Assembly (NCBI RefSeq): GCF_003667575.1
Contig: NZ_RCUY01000001.1
Span: 124,001 to 188,000, forward strand
DNA from: Mycetocola lacteus
GTDB lineage: Bacteria; Actinomycetota; Actinomycetes; Actinomycetales; Microbacteriaceae
Reading direction: 5' to 3'
DNA length: 64,000 nucleotides
Part shown: positions 1 through 10,100 of the stretch, piece by piece
How the letters are laid out: every line of letters starts with the position of its first letter
Numbering within the stretch: position 1 is the stretch's first letter
Notes under the pieces: generated by a model
Told to the model about the DNA's origin: nothing
What the model saw: only the letters and a program-made list of their open reading frames with translations
Databases searched by the model: none
Translations under genes and position numbers: made by a program

Positions 1-629
1 TGGATCATGCCCACGCAGGTGAGCAGGACGTCCTCAAAGTCGAGCTGCTTACGCTCATCCTTGAGATCCTCGTACCCCTGCTGCAGGGTCGCCACCTGCT
101 CGAGGGAGATCGAGCCGATACCGGGCCGGTCCGACTCCGCATACTGTTCGATGCTCAGCCCGCTGACCTTACGCCACTCGATCTCGGCGGCCAGGTCGCG
201 CAGCGCGGCGGTATCCAAACGCAGTCGGCGAGCCTCGGCGAGCTGGCCCAGGAGCTTACCCTTACCGCTGATCAGGGTGGGGAAGGCCCCGCCCACGGTG
301 TGCGGCCAGAAGTAGTTCAGCTGGCTCAGTGCCGCCGAGTGAAAGGTTCGCGCAGATACGCCGTGCGCACCGAGCACACGGAGCCGGGAGCGCAGTTCGG
401 CCGCCGCCCGGGTGGTGAAGGTCAGCGCCAATACCCGGTTCGCCGCGAAGGTACCTGTCGCAACCCCATAGGCGATTCGGTGGGTGATCGCCCGGGTCTT
501 TCCGGTGCCGGCACCCGCCAGCACACACACCGGACCGCCGAGGGACTCGGCAACCACACGCTGGTCGGGATCCAGCCCCGCCAGCAGCGCCTCGGGATCG
601 GTGGAGACCGGTTGAAGGTTCATGCTCAT
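1..629 (-). CDS. uvrD2: UvrD/Rep-family ATP-dependent DNA helicase, N-terminal part (cut by window edge)
   Basis: Superfamily 1 DNA helicase that uses ATP to unwind DNA during repair. Only the first 209 residues are present; the gene continues past base 1. The Walker A motif GAGTGKT lies near residue 44, followed by the UvrD-type stretch ALTFTTRAAAELRSR (motif Ia region) and, close to the cut, LDFEDVL. The start ATG at 629 overlaps the stop of the upstream nudC gene as ATGA, so the two genes are probably translationally coupled; a second in-frame ATG lies at 623. The uvrD2 call rests on adjacency to nudC, which is the mycobacterial uvrD2 arrangement; the C-terminal domain that would confirm the subtype is outside the window. 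Confidence 0.9.
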   Translation of the reverse strand, partial: MSMNLQPVSTDPEALLAGLDPDQRVVAESLGGPVCVLAGAGTGKTRAITHRIAYGVATGTFAANRVLALTFTTRAAAELRSRLRVLGAHGVSARTFHSAALSQLNYFWPHTVGGAFPTLISGKGKLLGQLAEARRLRLDTAALRDLAAEIEWRKVSGLSIEQYAESDRPGIGSISLEQVATLQQGYEDLKDERKQLDFEDVLLTCVGMI

Positions 630-1681
630 GCCCAGGCGGGTCCCGACCGGTCGGCCTGCGCGGCGGCAATGTCTCCTCCGCCGTCGGCACTCAGCCAGTC
701 ATCCAGCAGGGCGCGGGCGATCGAGGTCGTTCCGGGCAGGGTCAGCGTGCCCGCCTCGGCGCGCAGAGACTCGCGGGAGAACCAGCGCAGATCCAGGATC
801 TCCTCGCCGTCGGGGGTCACCGCAAGCGGATCCTGATCCGCCGCCACCCGGGCGGTGTAGCCCAGCATCAGCGAGCGCGGCAGCGGCCAGGGCTGGGATC
901 CGCGATAGCGCGGGTCAACAACCCGGACCCCGGCCTCCTCGAAAATTTCCCGGACCACTGCCTGCTCCAGCGACTCCCCCGCCTCGACAAACCCAGCCAG
1001 CAGCGAGTACTGCCCCGCCCGCCACAGCGCATTGGAACCCAGCAGTACCCGGTCCTCGGCGTCGGTGACCAACACGATGATCGCCGGGTCGGTGCGCGGG
1101 AAATGCTCGGCCCCACAGTTCGGGCAGTGCCGCGACCATCCGGCCTGGCGCACCTCGGTCAGGTGGCCGCAACGGGAGCAGAAGGTACTCGATCGGTGCC
1201 AGTTCACCAGGGCCAAAGCCTCGGTGAGCAGGCCGGCATCGCGCGCCTCAAACACCGCCCCGAAGTCTCGCAGGCTCCCCCACTCGCCATTCGGATGTAC
1301 CCGGGCGGCGGCCTCATCGGCCTCGCTTCCGGCTGCATCCGCGCCGTTCAGCACGTCCAGATCCAGGCTCACGATGCGGGCCCCGACGGGGGTACCCGCC
1401 TCATCTTGGAGCGCACGGCCCAGGTAGGTTGGCGGCAGGGTCGCAATATCGGCGGGGAGCTCACTCGCCCGAAACAGGCGCAACCGGGCGTGTTCCACCG
1501 CCGTGGTGCCCGCACGCATCAGCAGATACCGAGCGTCGGCATCGGCGAGCAAGTCGATCGCCAGGTCCGGATTCTCGCGGGTTGTGTAGTCGCGGTCGAT
1601 CTCACTGCGGGAGAGTGGAAGGTCGGCGAGGATGCCGAAACGGTCCGAATTGTCGGCTGCGGCCTGAAGATGATTGGACAT
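626..1681 (-). CDS. nudC: NAD(+) diphosphatase NudC (Nudix hydrolase)
   Basis: Cytosolic Nudix hydrolase that splits NAD(H) into NMN(H) and AMP; family members also remove NAD caps from RNA. The 351-residue protein has the expected order: N-terminal NUDIX-like domain, a four-cysteine zinc ribbon (CSRC then CPNC, residues about 180-205), and the Nudix box, seen as GFVEAGESLEQA followed by REIFEEAGV (GX5EX7REUXEEXGU). The NAD-specificity block SQPWPLPRSLM follows the Nudix box, as in true NudC proteins. A GAGGGAG ribosome site lies just ahead of the ATG at 1681. It is the first gene of a two-gene unit with uvrD2 and is divergent from the phosphotransferase-fold gene at 1747. Confidence 0.96.
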   Translation of the reverse strand: MSNHLQAAADNSDRFGILADLPLSRSEIDRDYTTRENPDLAIDLLADADARYLLMRAGTTAVEHARLRLFRASELPADIATLPPTYLGRALQDEAGTPVGARIVSLDLDVLNGADAAGSEADEAAARVHPNGEWGSLRDFGAVFEARDAGLLTEALALVNWHRSSTFCSRCGHLTEVRQAGWSRHCPNCGAEHFPRTDPAIIVLVTDAEDRVLLGSNALWRAGQYSLLAGFVEAGESLEQAVVREIFEEAGVRVVDPRYRGSQPWPLPRSLMLGYTARVAADQDPLAVTPDGEEILDLRWFSRESLRAEAGTLTLPGTTSIARALLDDWLSADGGGDIAAAQADRSGPAWA

Positions 1682-1733
1682 GGGCTCCCTCTGTGAACGG
1701 GCGTGGCGGCCCGCATCACGGGTCGTCGCGATC

Positions 1734-1739
1734 TAACCT
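1734..1739 (+). promoter_or_regulatory. -10 box TAACCT of a probable leaderless transcript
   Basis: TAACCT fits the actinobacterial TANNNT consensus and ends 7 nt before the ATG at 1747, which would put transcription start at the start codon. No ribosome-binding sequence lies between them. Inferred from spacing only. Confidence 0.5.
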
Positions 1740-1746
1740 AGAGAAC

Positions 1747-2964
1747 ATGGTCAGATCGCATTTAACTCTAGCCGCGTTGGCGACCGCTGCGGTGCCCGGA
1801 CTCGAGGTGCGTGCAAGCGGGACCCTGGCACTTGATGGATCCGGAGATTTCGACTCGGCGCTCCTGCGTACCGGCACCGACGAGGACGTCGTGGTGCGCG
1901 TCCCCAGCAACGAGCGTGCGGCCGGCGAACAGGCCATCGAGCTCATCGCCCTCCAGGCCATGACCGCGGGCATTCGCAGTCGTCTGCCGTTCGAGGTACC
2001 CACCGTGATCGGCCAGGCACCGGCAAGCCCCGGCCGAATTGTGGTGTCCAAATTCCTGCCCGGATTTCATGTGCCCGCCGCATACATTCCTCCGGGAGAC
2101 GGTGTCGCCACCTCGATCGGTGGGGCTATTGCCGCGATCCACACCCTGCCCGCCTCCTTCGTGACCGAGATCGGACTGCCAGCCCTGACCGCCGCACAGT
2201 GCCGAAACGAGGCCCTAAACGTGATCGAGCGCGCGGCCTCCACCCGGCGTCTGCCCGCGGCGATCCGCCAGCGCTGGAGCGACGCCGCCAACGATGACAG
2301 CCTGTGGCAGTTCCAGCCCGTGGTCATCAACGGCACGCTGAGCACCGAATCCTTCCTGATCACCGACCACGAGGTGGGACCGGTGGTCAGCGGACTGGTC
2401 GGGTGGAGCGGCCTGCGGGTGAGCGATCCCGCCCGCGATCTGCACTGGCTCAGCGCGGCCCCCGAGGCCGCCGATGACGTGTTTGCCTCCTATCGGATCT
2501 CCTGCACCCGCACCCCGGATCGGTTTATCCGACAGCGGGCGCTGCTGCACGCCGAGCTCGAACTGGCACGTTGGCTCCTGCACGGACTGGACACCCGCAA
2601 TCAGGAGGTCATCGAGGACGCCGTGGGGCTGCTCGACGGACTCGTCGACAGTGTCCTGGGGAACCTCTCCGAGCCGATCAATCCCGAGGCCGACCCGGTG
2701 CTTGCCGTGGGGGACGTTGAGACCCTCCTCAAGAGCACCCCAAAAACCACGCCCTCCACCGCGCAGATCGGTATGGAAACCGACACCTACGACTTCGACG
2801 AGGAAACCGCGGTCTCCAATGAGACGGGGCCGATTGGTCTACCCGAGGACGTCCTGGGGGATGACACCGCCGAGCCCGCAACGAACGCTGAGGCTACCTC
2901 CGAGACGAGCGATCCCGACCAGGAGGAAACCCGAGAAATCCCCTCGGGCGGCTCGGACCGCTAG
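1747..2964 (+). CDS. Phosphotransferase-fold (APH-like) protein with degenerate catalytic motifs
   Basis: 405-residue cytosolic protein with the layout of aminoglycoside/macrolide phosphotransferase-like proteins that commonly sit beside nudC and uvrD2 in actinobacteria. The kinase-like core spans about residues 20-300; a long acidic tail (residues about 310-405, many E, D, T and S) follows. In the family's catalytic loop the consensus HGDxxxxN is replaced by NGTLSTES (near residue 197), and the metal-binding aspartate of the next motif reads SGLVGWSGL instead of the usual I/V-D-W/F. This suggests it no longer transfers phosphate, or uses other residues. The ATG at 1747 is chosen because a -10 box lies 7 nt upstream. 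The physiological role is unknown. Confidence 0.75.
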   Translation: MVRSHLTLAALATAAVPGLEVRASGTLALDGSGDFDSALLRTGTDEDVVVRVPSNERAAGEQAIELIALQAMTAGIRSRLPFEVPTVIGQAPASPGRIVVSKFLPGFHVPAAYIPPGDGVATSIGGAIAAIHTLPASFVTEIGLPALTAAQCRNEALNVIERAASTRRLPAAIRQRWSDAANDDSLWQFQPVVINGTLSTESFLITDHEVGPVVSGLVGWSGLRVSDPARDLHWLSAAPEAADDVFASYRISCTRTPDRFIRQRALLHAELELARWLLHGLDTRNQEVIEDAVGLLDGLVDSVLGNLSEPINPEADPVLAVGDVETLLKSTPKTTPSTAQIGMETDTYDFDEETAVSNETGPIGLPEDVLGDDTAEPATNAEATSETSDPDQEETREIPSGGSDR

Positions 2965-2990
2965 GTCGGCCACCTTCCCACATAACGCTG

Positions 2991-3027
2991 AAACGCCGCG
3001 ATCCGATATCCTCGGATCGCGGCGTTT
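2991..3027. terminator. Bidirectional rho-independent terminator
   Basis: A perfect 16-bp inverted repeat (2991-3006 with 3012-3027) with a 5-nt loop; the arms begin with AAA and end with TTT. It lies between the convergent ends of the phosphotransferase-fold gene and the TetR gene, so it can serve both. Confidence 0.85.
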
Positions 3028-3040
3028 CTGTGTCGGATTC

Positions 3041-3664
3041 CTATGCGGCGAGAAGCTCTCCCTGGACGCCACTGGCACCCTGGACGAACCGGGACAGCGC
3101 ATCCACACAGCTTCCCTCCCCGGCGGGGTTCCCCGCCAGCTCGGCGGAGCTGGGTGAGTTCCCACCCACCAGGCCCTCGATCAGGGCTCCCACAATCGCC
3201 CCGGCGATCAGGGCGGTGGGCTGCTCGGGGAGTTCCCCGCTGGCAACACCGTCCTGCAGAATCTCCTCAACCAGGGTTGCCGCGTCCCGACGGCAATACA
3301 CGCGTTCGCGCACCACCTCGGGGCCCGCGGGCTCATGAATCAGAGCCGTGGCAAACGCCCGCTCGCCCAGCACAACCCGGGCAAATTCGCGCACCACGGT
3401 GTCTAGGCGTTCGGCGGCCGATCGCTGGCTGCGGAATGGATCATCGTGACCGATCGCCGCACGAATGCGATTCGCCATGACCGAATACGCATTCACCGTG
3501 ACCGCGGCGATCAGGTTATTTTTGGCTGGAAATAGTGAGTACACGGTGGCGGGCCCAAATCCCGCGTTCCGTGCAACCGCGGCGATGCTGAGGCCGGCGA
3601 GGCCGGACTCAGCGATCATGTTGCCCGCGGCTAAAATAATTACTTCTCGACGCTGTTCGCTCAT
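3041..3664 (-). CDS. TetR/AcrR-family transcriptional regulator
   Basis: 207-residue DNA-binding repressor of TetR type. The N-terminal helix-turn-helix is clear (GLSIAAVARNAGFGPATVYSLF, given here by its ends GLSIAAV and ATVYSLF, residues about 24-45); the helical remainder is the ligand-binding and dimer domain, with no recognisable effector. It lies alone between the phosphotransferase-fold gene and adnB, without an obvious target gene next to it. A purine-rich GGGGGA lies upstream of the ATG. TetR genes are common in this neighbourhood in other actinobacteria, but the target cannot be told from the sequence. Confidence 0.9.
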   Translation of the reverse strand: MSEQRREVIILAAGNMIAESGLAGLSIAAVARNAGFGPATVYSLFPAKNNLIAAVTVNAYSVMANRIRAAIGHDDPFRSQRSAAERLDTVVREFARVVLGERAFATALIHEPAGPEVVRERVYCRRDAATLVEEILQDGVASGELPEQPTALIAGAIVGALIEGLVGGNSPSSAELAGNPAGEGSCVDALSRFVQGASGVQGELLAA

Positions 3665-3773
3665 TGGTCCCCCTGACCAGGTTGCGGCCGGTGCCGGTTG
3701 GACCGGTCATCTGTGCCCAGAATAGGGGTCCCGTTCGGCCTGCGATAGGCCCCGTTTGGGGGCCATACGCAGG

Positions 3774-6700
3774 TTACATCGAATGGGTCGCCACGGCCCT
3801 CTCCCAGGCCTGAACCAGTTCGTGTGCGTCGGAGAGTTTTTCCGGGCGCAGGACCCGATCATCGGCCACATAGTAGAACACGGCGTCGATCAGGCGGGGG
3901 TCGGTTCCGGTCCAGCGAGCGTAGCCCTCACGATAGAGCGCCAACTGGTATTGACGCTCGCGCAGCTCTTCGTCCGAACGTGGTGCCTTCCCGGTTTTCC
4001 AGTCGACGATCTGAATGCGCCCCTCACGCTCATAGACGGCGTCGAGCTTACAGATGATCAGTTTGCCCGCCAGGCGATAGTTGATCTCGATTTCCACCGC
4101 GATCGGTGCCAGGTCCGCCCACTCCGAGCGCAGGAAGGTGGCCTGCAGCTCCTCCAGGCGTTCGCGTTCGGCCTCGGCAACGGGTGCCAGGGTGCCCCCG
4201 AGTTCCTCATCGTCGATCTCCCACATCTGGGCGTCGATGGTTTCCTGCGATCCCATCAGCCCCGCGCGGTTCTCCACCCAGTCGTGGAACAGGGTTCCCA
4301 GGCGGGTCTGACGGTAGGGCCGCTCGGGGACCGGTCGGGCAATGCGCGCGGCCACCTGAATCGGGTCCACCACAAAGTCCTTGAACCTGGATGCGGGGAT
4401 GCGCGCGGGCAGATCCACCCGGGCCGGTCCACCGGTGAGGATGTGGTGACGTTCGGCCAGCAGCAGGTCCACGTTGCTGGCGTCCTCGCTCGGGTGTTCG
4501 GGATCGATCGGGCGCGGATCGGCGCTCCGGATCGCCGCGGCCGCCGCGGTCACGGCCCGACGTCGCTCCCCCAGCGGATCCCGCGGCCACACCAGGCTGC
4601 GGATCTGATCGGTGCGTGGGTTTTCCTCCTCAAGCGGCGAGGACGGCAGGCTCGGATCCTCGTATCGTGCGTCCCCATCCCAAGCCACGGGCACGGCCTG
4701 CGCAACCTCGTAGAGGTACACCCCGGGCTCGCGCGGCTTGACCGCGTTGGTCCAGAACGATCCCGAGAGCAGCAGCGTGTCCTTGGCCCGGGTGACCGCC
4801 ACATAGGCCAGGCGACGCTGTTCGTGCGCGTGCTGGGTGTCGATCTGATCGCCAAAGCTCGCATAGGCCAGCTCAAACGCGGGCTGGCTCTCAAGCCCGC
4901 GCCAGGCGAGCTCGGGCAGCTCGGCGGCGTCACCGCGGAACGCGTAGGGCAGCTCGCCAAACGCGGTCCACCCGCGGCGGCTGCGCGGGGTTCCGGGGAG
5001 CTCCCCGGACACCATGCGCGGGACCGCGACGCTGTCCCACTCCAGGCCCTTGGCTCCGTGGATTGTGAGTACCTGAACGGTCCCTGGCTCGGGTTCCTCG
5101 CCGCGCGGGCTGAGGTTTTCGTGCTGCTCGGCCTGTTCGAGCCACTCCAGGAACGCCCCGATGGTGCCGGTCTCATCCACCTGCAAGAACGCGGTGATCT
5201 GCTCGGCGAACGCCTCAAGACTCGGCCCGGCCAGCACCTGGTGCTCATTCGCCGCGGCCTCGAGGTCGAGTCCCAGCTCGCGGGCAACCAGGCCCACGTA
5301 CTCGTGCAGGCCGAGGCCCACCCGGCGACGCAGTCCGGTCAGCAGGGTTGCCGCCTCGCGCATGCGCTCCAGCGCGATTGGGGTGAAATCCGCCAGCGCC
5401 TTATGATCGGCGGGGGCGTTTTCCAGGAAGTCGAGGGCGTCCACGAGCGAGGGGTTGTCCTCGGCATCGGCGGATCCGAAGCGCTTATCGCGTACCTCTT
5501 TGGGGACCCGGGCGAGCCGGTGATCGCGCTCTCCGAGCCAGCGAGCCAGGTTGCCCAGCGCGCGCAGATCCCGGGGTCCGATGCGGAAGCGACCGCCGGC
5601 CAGCAGACGGATCAGCTCGGATCCGGCACTCGGGTCGTGCAGCACTCGCAGCGCACACACCAGGTCCACGATCACCGGCTGATCCAGCAGCCCGGCCAGT
5701 CCGAGCACGTGGTAGGGAACCCCGCGGGCTTCGAGGGCGCGCAGGAAGGGATCCACCTTTTTCAGCGAGCGGCACAGCAGCGCGGCCGAGCGCGCCTTCT
5801 CGCCGCGCTCCTTGTCTCCACGCGGACGATCCAGCTCGGCGGCGAACCACTCAGCCACCGCCTCCGCCTCATCCTCGACGGTCTGCTCGAAGGCGATTCG
5901 CACACCACCGGGACCGGCAAACGTTGCCGGGGCCAGGGTCTTGACCGGGACGCCCTCAGCCACCGGCAGGGCCGCGACCAGGGCGTTGGCCGCATCCAGA
6001 ACCAGGCCCGGGTTTCGCCAGGAGGTGGACAGGGTAAAGCGCGCGGCGGTGTCGGCGGGACGGTATCCGGGGGTCCGGGCCACCGAGAAGTCACAGGAGA
6101 AGCGCGCGAGGTTGGCCGCCGAGGCCCCGCGCCAGCCGTAGATCGACTGGTTGGGATCGCCCACGGCCATGACCCCGTGCCCACCGAAGAGGCGCGACAG
6201 CAGCTCGGTCTGCACGACCGAGGTGTCCTGATACTCGTCCAGGATCACCACCCGATAGCGTGCCCGATACTCGACCGATACCCGCTCCAGGGTGCGCACG
6301 ATCTCCAGGGCCAGCGCGACCTGATCGGAGAATTCGATGAACCCACGGGTGCGCTTGCGGGCCGCATACTCCTCGGCGAGCTCGATCAGCATCGGCAACT
6401 CGGCCAGATCGGCGGCCGCGGCCATCAGGTCCTTATTCGGGCTGCGCTTGCGCTTGCCGGTGGTCTCGTCGTTGATCGGCAACTCGGTGAGGGTCTGGAA
6501 CTCCTCGGCCAGGGCGACGATCTTCTCGGTGTGCTCGCGCGCATCGTTGTCGCTGATCCCGCGGGAGACCCGCAGCACCCCCTGCACGAGCGCGGACAGC
6601 GGGCGGGCGGATTCGACCAGCCGCGGATCCTTACTCTCGATCAGCACCCGACGCGCGAGCGCCCACGCCGAGGCCTCACCGATCACCGTGGCGTCGGCCT

Positions 6701-7112
6701 CCCGACCGATCAGCGCCGCATACTCCCGGAACAGGCCGCTGGCAAACGCGTTATAGGTCGCGATGGTGGGGGCTTCGAGCACGTCGATCTCGACGCCCTG
6801 ACCGCCCCGATCCGCGAGCGCCTGACGCAGCTGGGTGATGCGCTGATGAACCCGCTCGGCCAGCTCACCGGCGGCCTTGCGGGTGAAGGTGAGCCCGAGG
6901 ATCTCGGACACCCGGACGTGGCCGTTGGCGAGCAGCCAGACGATCCGATTCGACATCGTCTCGGTTTTCCCACTGCCGGCGCCGGCCACCACCAGGGCGG
7001 GTTCCAGTGGAGCCTCGATCACCGCGATCTGCTCGGCGGTGGGGGCGGGCAGCCCCAGCAGCGCGGCGATGTCGAGCGCGCTCAGGGCGGGGGTCTGATT
7101 CGACTGGGTCAT
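3774..7112 (-). CDS. adnB: AdnB-like helicase-nuclease subunit
   Basis: 1112-residue protein with an N-terminal UvrD-type motor and a C-terminal RecB-type nuclease, the layout of AdnB of the mycobacterial AdnAB double-strand-break resection machine. Motor motifs are intact: Walker A GAGSGKT (residues 44-50), motif II DEYQDT, motif III AVGDPNQSIYGWRGA, motif V TIHGAKGLEWD and motif VI VAVTRAKD. The nuclease has GTLFHDW, KLDAVY, IVDWKTG and a QYQLALY helix, so the metal-binding His, Asp, Asp and Lys are all present. The gene starts 2 nt after the stop of the adnA-like gene and is clearly in one operon with it. Expected role: processive end resection with its partner as a heterodimer. Confidence 0.92.
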   Translation of the reverse strand: MTQSNQTPALSALDIAALLGLPAPTAEQIAVIEAPLEPALVVAGAGSGKTETMSNRIVWLLANGHVRVSEILGLTFTRKAAGELAERVHQRITQLRQALADRGGQGVEIDVLEAPTIATYNAFASGLFREYAALIGREADATVIGEASAWALARRVLIESKDPRLVESARPLSALVQGVLRVSRGISDNDAREHTEKIVALAEEFQTLTELPINDETTGKRKRSPNKDLMAAAADLAELPMLIELAEEYAARKRTRGFIEFSDQVALALEIVRTLERVSVEYRARYRVVILDEYQDTSVVQTELLSRLFGGHGVMAVGDPNQSIYGWRGASAANLARFSCDFSVARTPGYRPADTAARFTLSTSWRNPGLVLDAANALVAALPVAEGVPVKTLAPATFAGPGGVRIAFEQTVEDEAEAVAEWFAAELDRPRGDKERGEKARSAALLCRSLKKVDPFLRALEARGVPYHVLGLAGLLDQPVIVDLVCALRVLHDPSAGSELIRLLAGGRFRIGPRDLRALGNLARWLGERDHRLARVPKEVRDKRFGSADAEDNPSLVDALDFLENAPADHKALADFTPIALERMREAATLLTGLRRRVGLGLHEYVGLVARELGLDLEAAANEHQVLAGPSLEAFAEQITAFLQVDETGTIGAFLEWLEQAEQHENLSPRGEEPEPGTVQVLTIHGAKGLEWDSVAVPRMVSGELPGTPRSRRGWTAFGELPYAFRGDAAELPELAWRGLESQPAFELAYASFGDQIDTQHAHEQRRLAYVAVTRAKDTLLLSGSFWTNAVKPREPGVYLYEVAQAVPVAWDGDARYEDPSLPSSPLEEENPRTDQIRSLVWPRDPLGERRRAVTAAAAAIRSADPRPIDPEHPSEDASNVDLLLAERHHILTGGPARVDLPARIPASRFKDFVVDPIQVAARIARPVPERPYRQTRLGTLFHDWVENRAGLMGSQETIDAQMWEIDDEELGGTLAPVAEAERERLEELQATFLRSEWADLAPIAVEIEINYRLAGKLIICKLDAVYEREGRIQIVDWKTGKAPRSDEELRERQYQLALYREGYARWTGTDPRLIDAVFYYVADDRVLRPEKLSDAHELVQAWERAVATHSM

Positions 7113-7114
7113 GA

Positions 7115-10100
7115 TTACTCCGAGACGGCCGCGATGAGGTGGATACGGTAGGTCAGGCGGGTGAGGGGATCGTGCTCGCCCTCGCCGAAGACGCCGACGA
7201 AGGTCGCGGCGGCCATGCCGGTGCCCACGGTCTCCACGCGCTCCTCGAAGGCCGCAAGCTCCTCCTCGGTCTGGACCTCCTGCACGCGCTCGGCGTAGGC
7301 CTTGACCGTGGGGGTGCGCACGTAGAGCAGCATCGCGCCGCCCGAGCGCCCGGTGATCGGGTGGCGGCGAACCGCGGGCTCGGCGGGGGCCGCGACCGGG
7401 GCAACGGGTGCCTCGGTGCTCGCGTCGACTGGCGAGTCGGCCAGTGGAGCAACGTGAGCCGCGACCGGCGCGTCCGCAGCCGCACCGGTGGATGCCTCGG
7501 CAGCGGCCGCCTCATCCGGCACCTCGGTATACACGGCCCCGCGGGTCAGCGCGAGCTGATAGGCGGAGAGCTGGGCGTGGGTCAGCATCGACTTCTGGGT
7601 GGGAATGCTGCGTCCGGTCTTGAGGTCGATGATCACGATCACCGGTTCGGTGTCCTCGCCGGTGGCCGGACGCCGCTCGATCCGGTCGATCGAGCCACCG
7701 ATGATGATCTGCCCCACCTCGAGCCGGAACCCGCCCTCGGTGCTCAGCACCACGTTGCCCGCGCGTAGGGCGTCGGAGAGATAGGCGGCCACACCCACCA
7801 GAGCCTCGTCCACGCCGGCGCGCTCCCGCTGAGCCAGCCAGGGCGCCTCAAATCTCAGCTCGCCCCAGCGCTCGGAGACGTGCTCCCACAGCCGTTCGGG
7901 GGCGATATCGGCGGCGGTGATCTGATCGGCGGGGATCATCCCCGCGCGCTCAAATGCCTCGTGGATGATCGTGCCGATGCCCGCCGCCACGGTGCTTGGC
8001 GGGCGCGCCACGTCCTCGATGAACCAGTTCAGCGGCGACTTCTCAAACGCCTCCATCCGCGAGGGCGAGACCCGTACGCGTGCGTCGGGATCCTTGAGGT
8101 CCACCAGCGGGTCGGTGGTGGAGGGCTCTGCCAGACCGTACCAGGAGTCCGGGGAGGCCCCGGCGATCCCCTCGTCCGACAGTCGGGCCAGCAGGCTTGC
8201 CGCCTCGGCCGCCTCCTCGGGACGCCCGGCCTCGTGAGCGCGCACCAGGCGGCGGCGCAGCGCACCCACCATGCCCCGCAGGGTCAGCGGATACTCGCCG
8301 GTCCCGGTGCGCACGGGGGCACCATCGAGGGTCGGGAATCGGAGGAAGGGCGAGGGCTGTTCGTCATCACCATCGGTGGTGGACACCACCAGCTGGGTGC
8401 GCGCCCGCGAACATGCGAGGACAAAGAGGCGCAGCTCGTCGGAGAGGAGTTCGGCCCGCGCATCCAGCAGGGTCGTGGGCAGGCCCGCGACCACCTGACT
8501 GAAGAGCTGCGGATACAGCAGAGCCCCGCGCAACTGGAGGTTAGGCCAGGCACCGGCCTGCACCCGGGCGGCGACCACAACGTCGAATTCGCGGCCCACC
8601 ACCGCACTCGGGGTGCCGATCCAGACGGCCTCACCCCGCGCCCGCGGCGCCAGCGAGTCCTCCCCCAGGTCGGCCTCCAGGAGCGAGTCGATAAAGATAC
8701 CGGCGTCGGCATCGGGGTCGCGTTCGGCCGCACGCTTGGCCGCGGTGAACAGGGCGACCGCCGCATCCAGGTTGGTGTTGGCCTCCTCGGCGAGCAGGCC
8801 GCCCTGGCCGAGCTGTGTGGTCCAGGTTTTTTCCAGGCCGCTGCGATCCCAGACGATCCAGGCCAGTTCCTCGGCGCTGTTGCCCGCGGCATAGCCCGCC
8901 CGCACCTGCGCCAGGGTTTCGGCAAAGCGCATCGCACGTCGGGCACCGGGGGTGTCGAGGGTCGCGAATCTTCCGGGGGCGGCGAGGGCTTCGATCAGCA
9001 GCTCATCCGATCCCCGGTGTCCCCCACCCAGGAGCTCCTCGTGGCGCAGCGCACGACGCAGACGGCGCAGGCCGATCCCGTCAAAGCCCCCCAGCGGACC
9101 CAGCAGTAGCTCGGTGTAGCGGGCGGCGGTCACCGGGATGCGTTCGAGCGCGACGGCGAGCGCCAGGATCAGCGCCCGTGCCGCATACCGGTCGCGCAGG
9201 GCCTCGCCAGCTGTCTCCGCCGAGGTGGGGACGTCGGCCATCGCCAGCGCCCGAGCCAGCACGGGAATGGACGCCGAGGAGCGCACCACGATTGCCATCT
9301 GCGACCAGGGCACCCCGTGATACACGTGGCGCTCGCGCAGCATCCGGGCGATCGCCTGCTGCTCGGCTGCCGGGGAGGTCGCGCGAATGCGCACCACCGG
9401 CAGCGTGGGCGGAACCTTCCAGGGTCCCCGTTGGGGCTCGTCGGCCGGGTGGACGGGGGCCTGTGCGGCGACCCCGGAGGCCTGGCCCACGGGGTTGTCG
9501 GCAGCCGAATCGGCGGGCGGCGTGGCGGACTGCTCGGTGGACGGCGTGGCGTCGTCGCCGCTGGTGTCCGCTGCGGGCGCGGGCTGAGCGGGCAGCACCG
9601 AGGCCGCGCGGCGATGCTCGACCCGTCCGGCGGCACCCACCCGATCGCTCAACTCGGTGATCACGGCGCGCAGCTCGGGGCCGTGCCGATGCACCTGCGT
9701 GAGGGTGAACGTCTCCACCGGGGCACCCAGAATCAGGTTGAGTCCGCTGAGCGCCGCCGGATCGGAGCCGCGGAAGGTTGCGCTGGCCACGTCGGGATCC
9801 CCAAACGCCAGGATCGTGGATCCCGCGGCGGCGGCCGCCGCCAGGAATCCCAGCGTGCCCGGTCCCTGCTCCTGGAAGTCGTCCACGATGATCAGGCGCG
9901 GGGCCGAAACGCGGCCCTCACGCAGCAGCGTGGTTGCCTCGGCGATCACCTCGGCGGCGTCCAATCGGGGCTGCGAATACTGGTCCATCACGTGCTCATA
10001 GCGGGCGATGAATGCGGCCGCGGCCACCCATTCGGGACGCTCGTGCTGGTGCCCCAGGCGGGCCAGCTCGGCGGGGCGGGTGCGGGTTTCCACGAGCCGC

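Noticed and set aside
3737-3764. Weak hairpins after adnB as a terminator
   Set aside because: Stems of only 5-6 bp without a T-tract; not strong enough to call.
3756-7151. A 1131-residue open frame on the plus strand opposite adnB
   Set aside because: The minus-strand frame has every helicase and nuclease motif; the plus-strand frame has none and is an effect of high GC.
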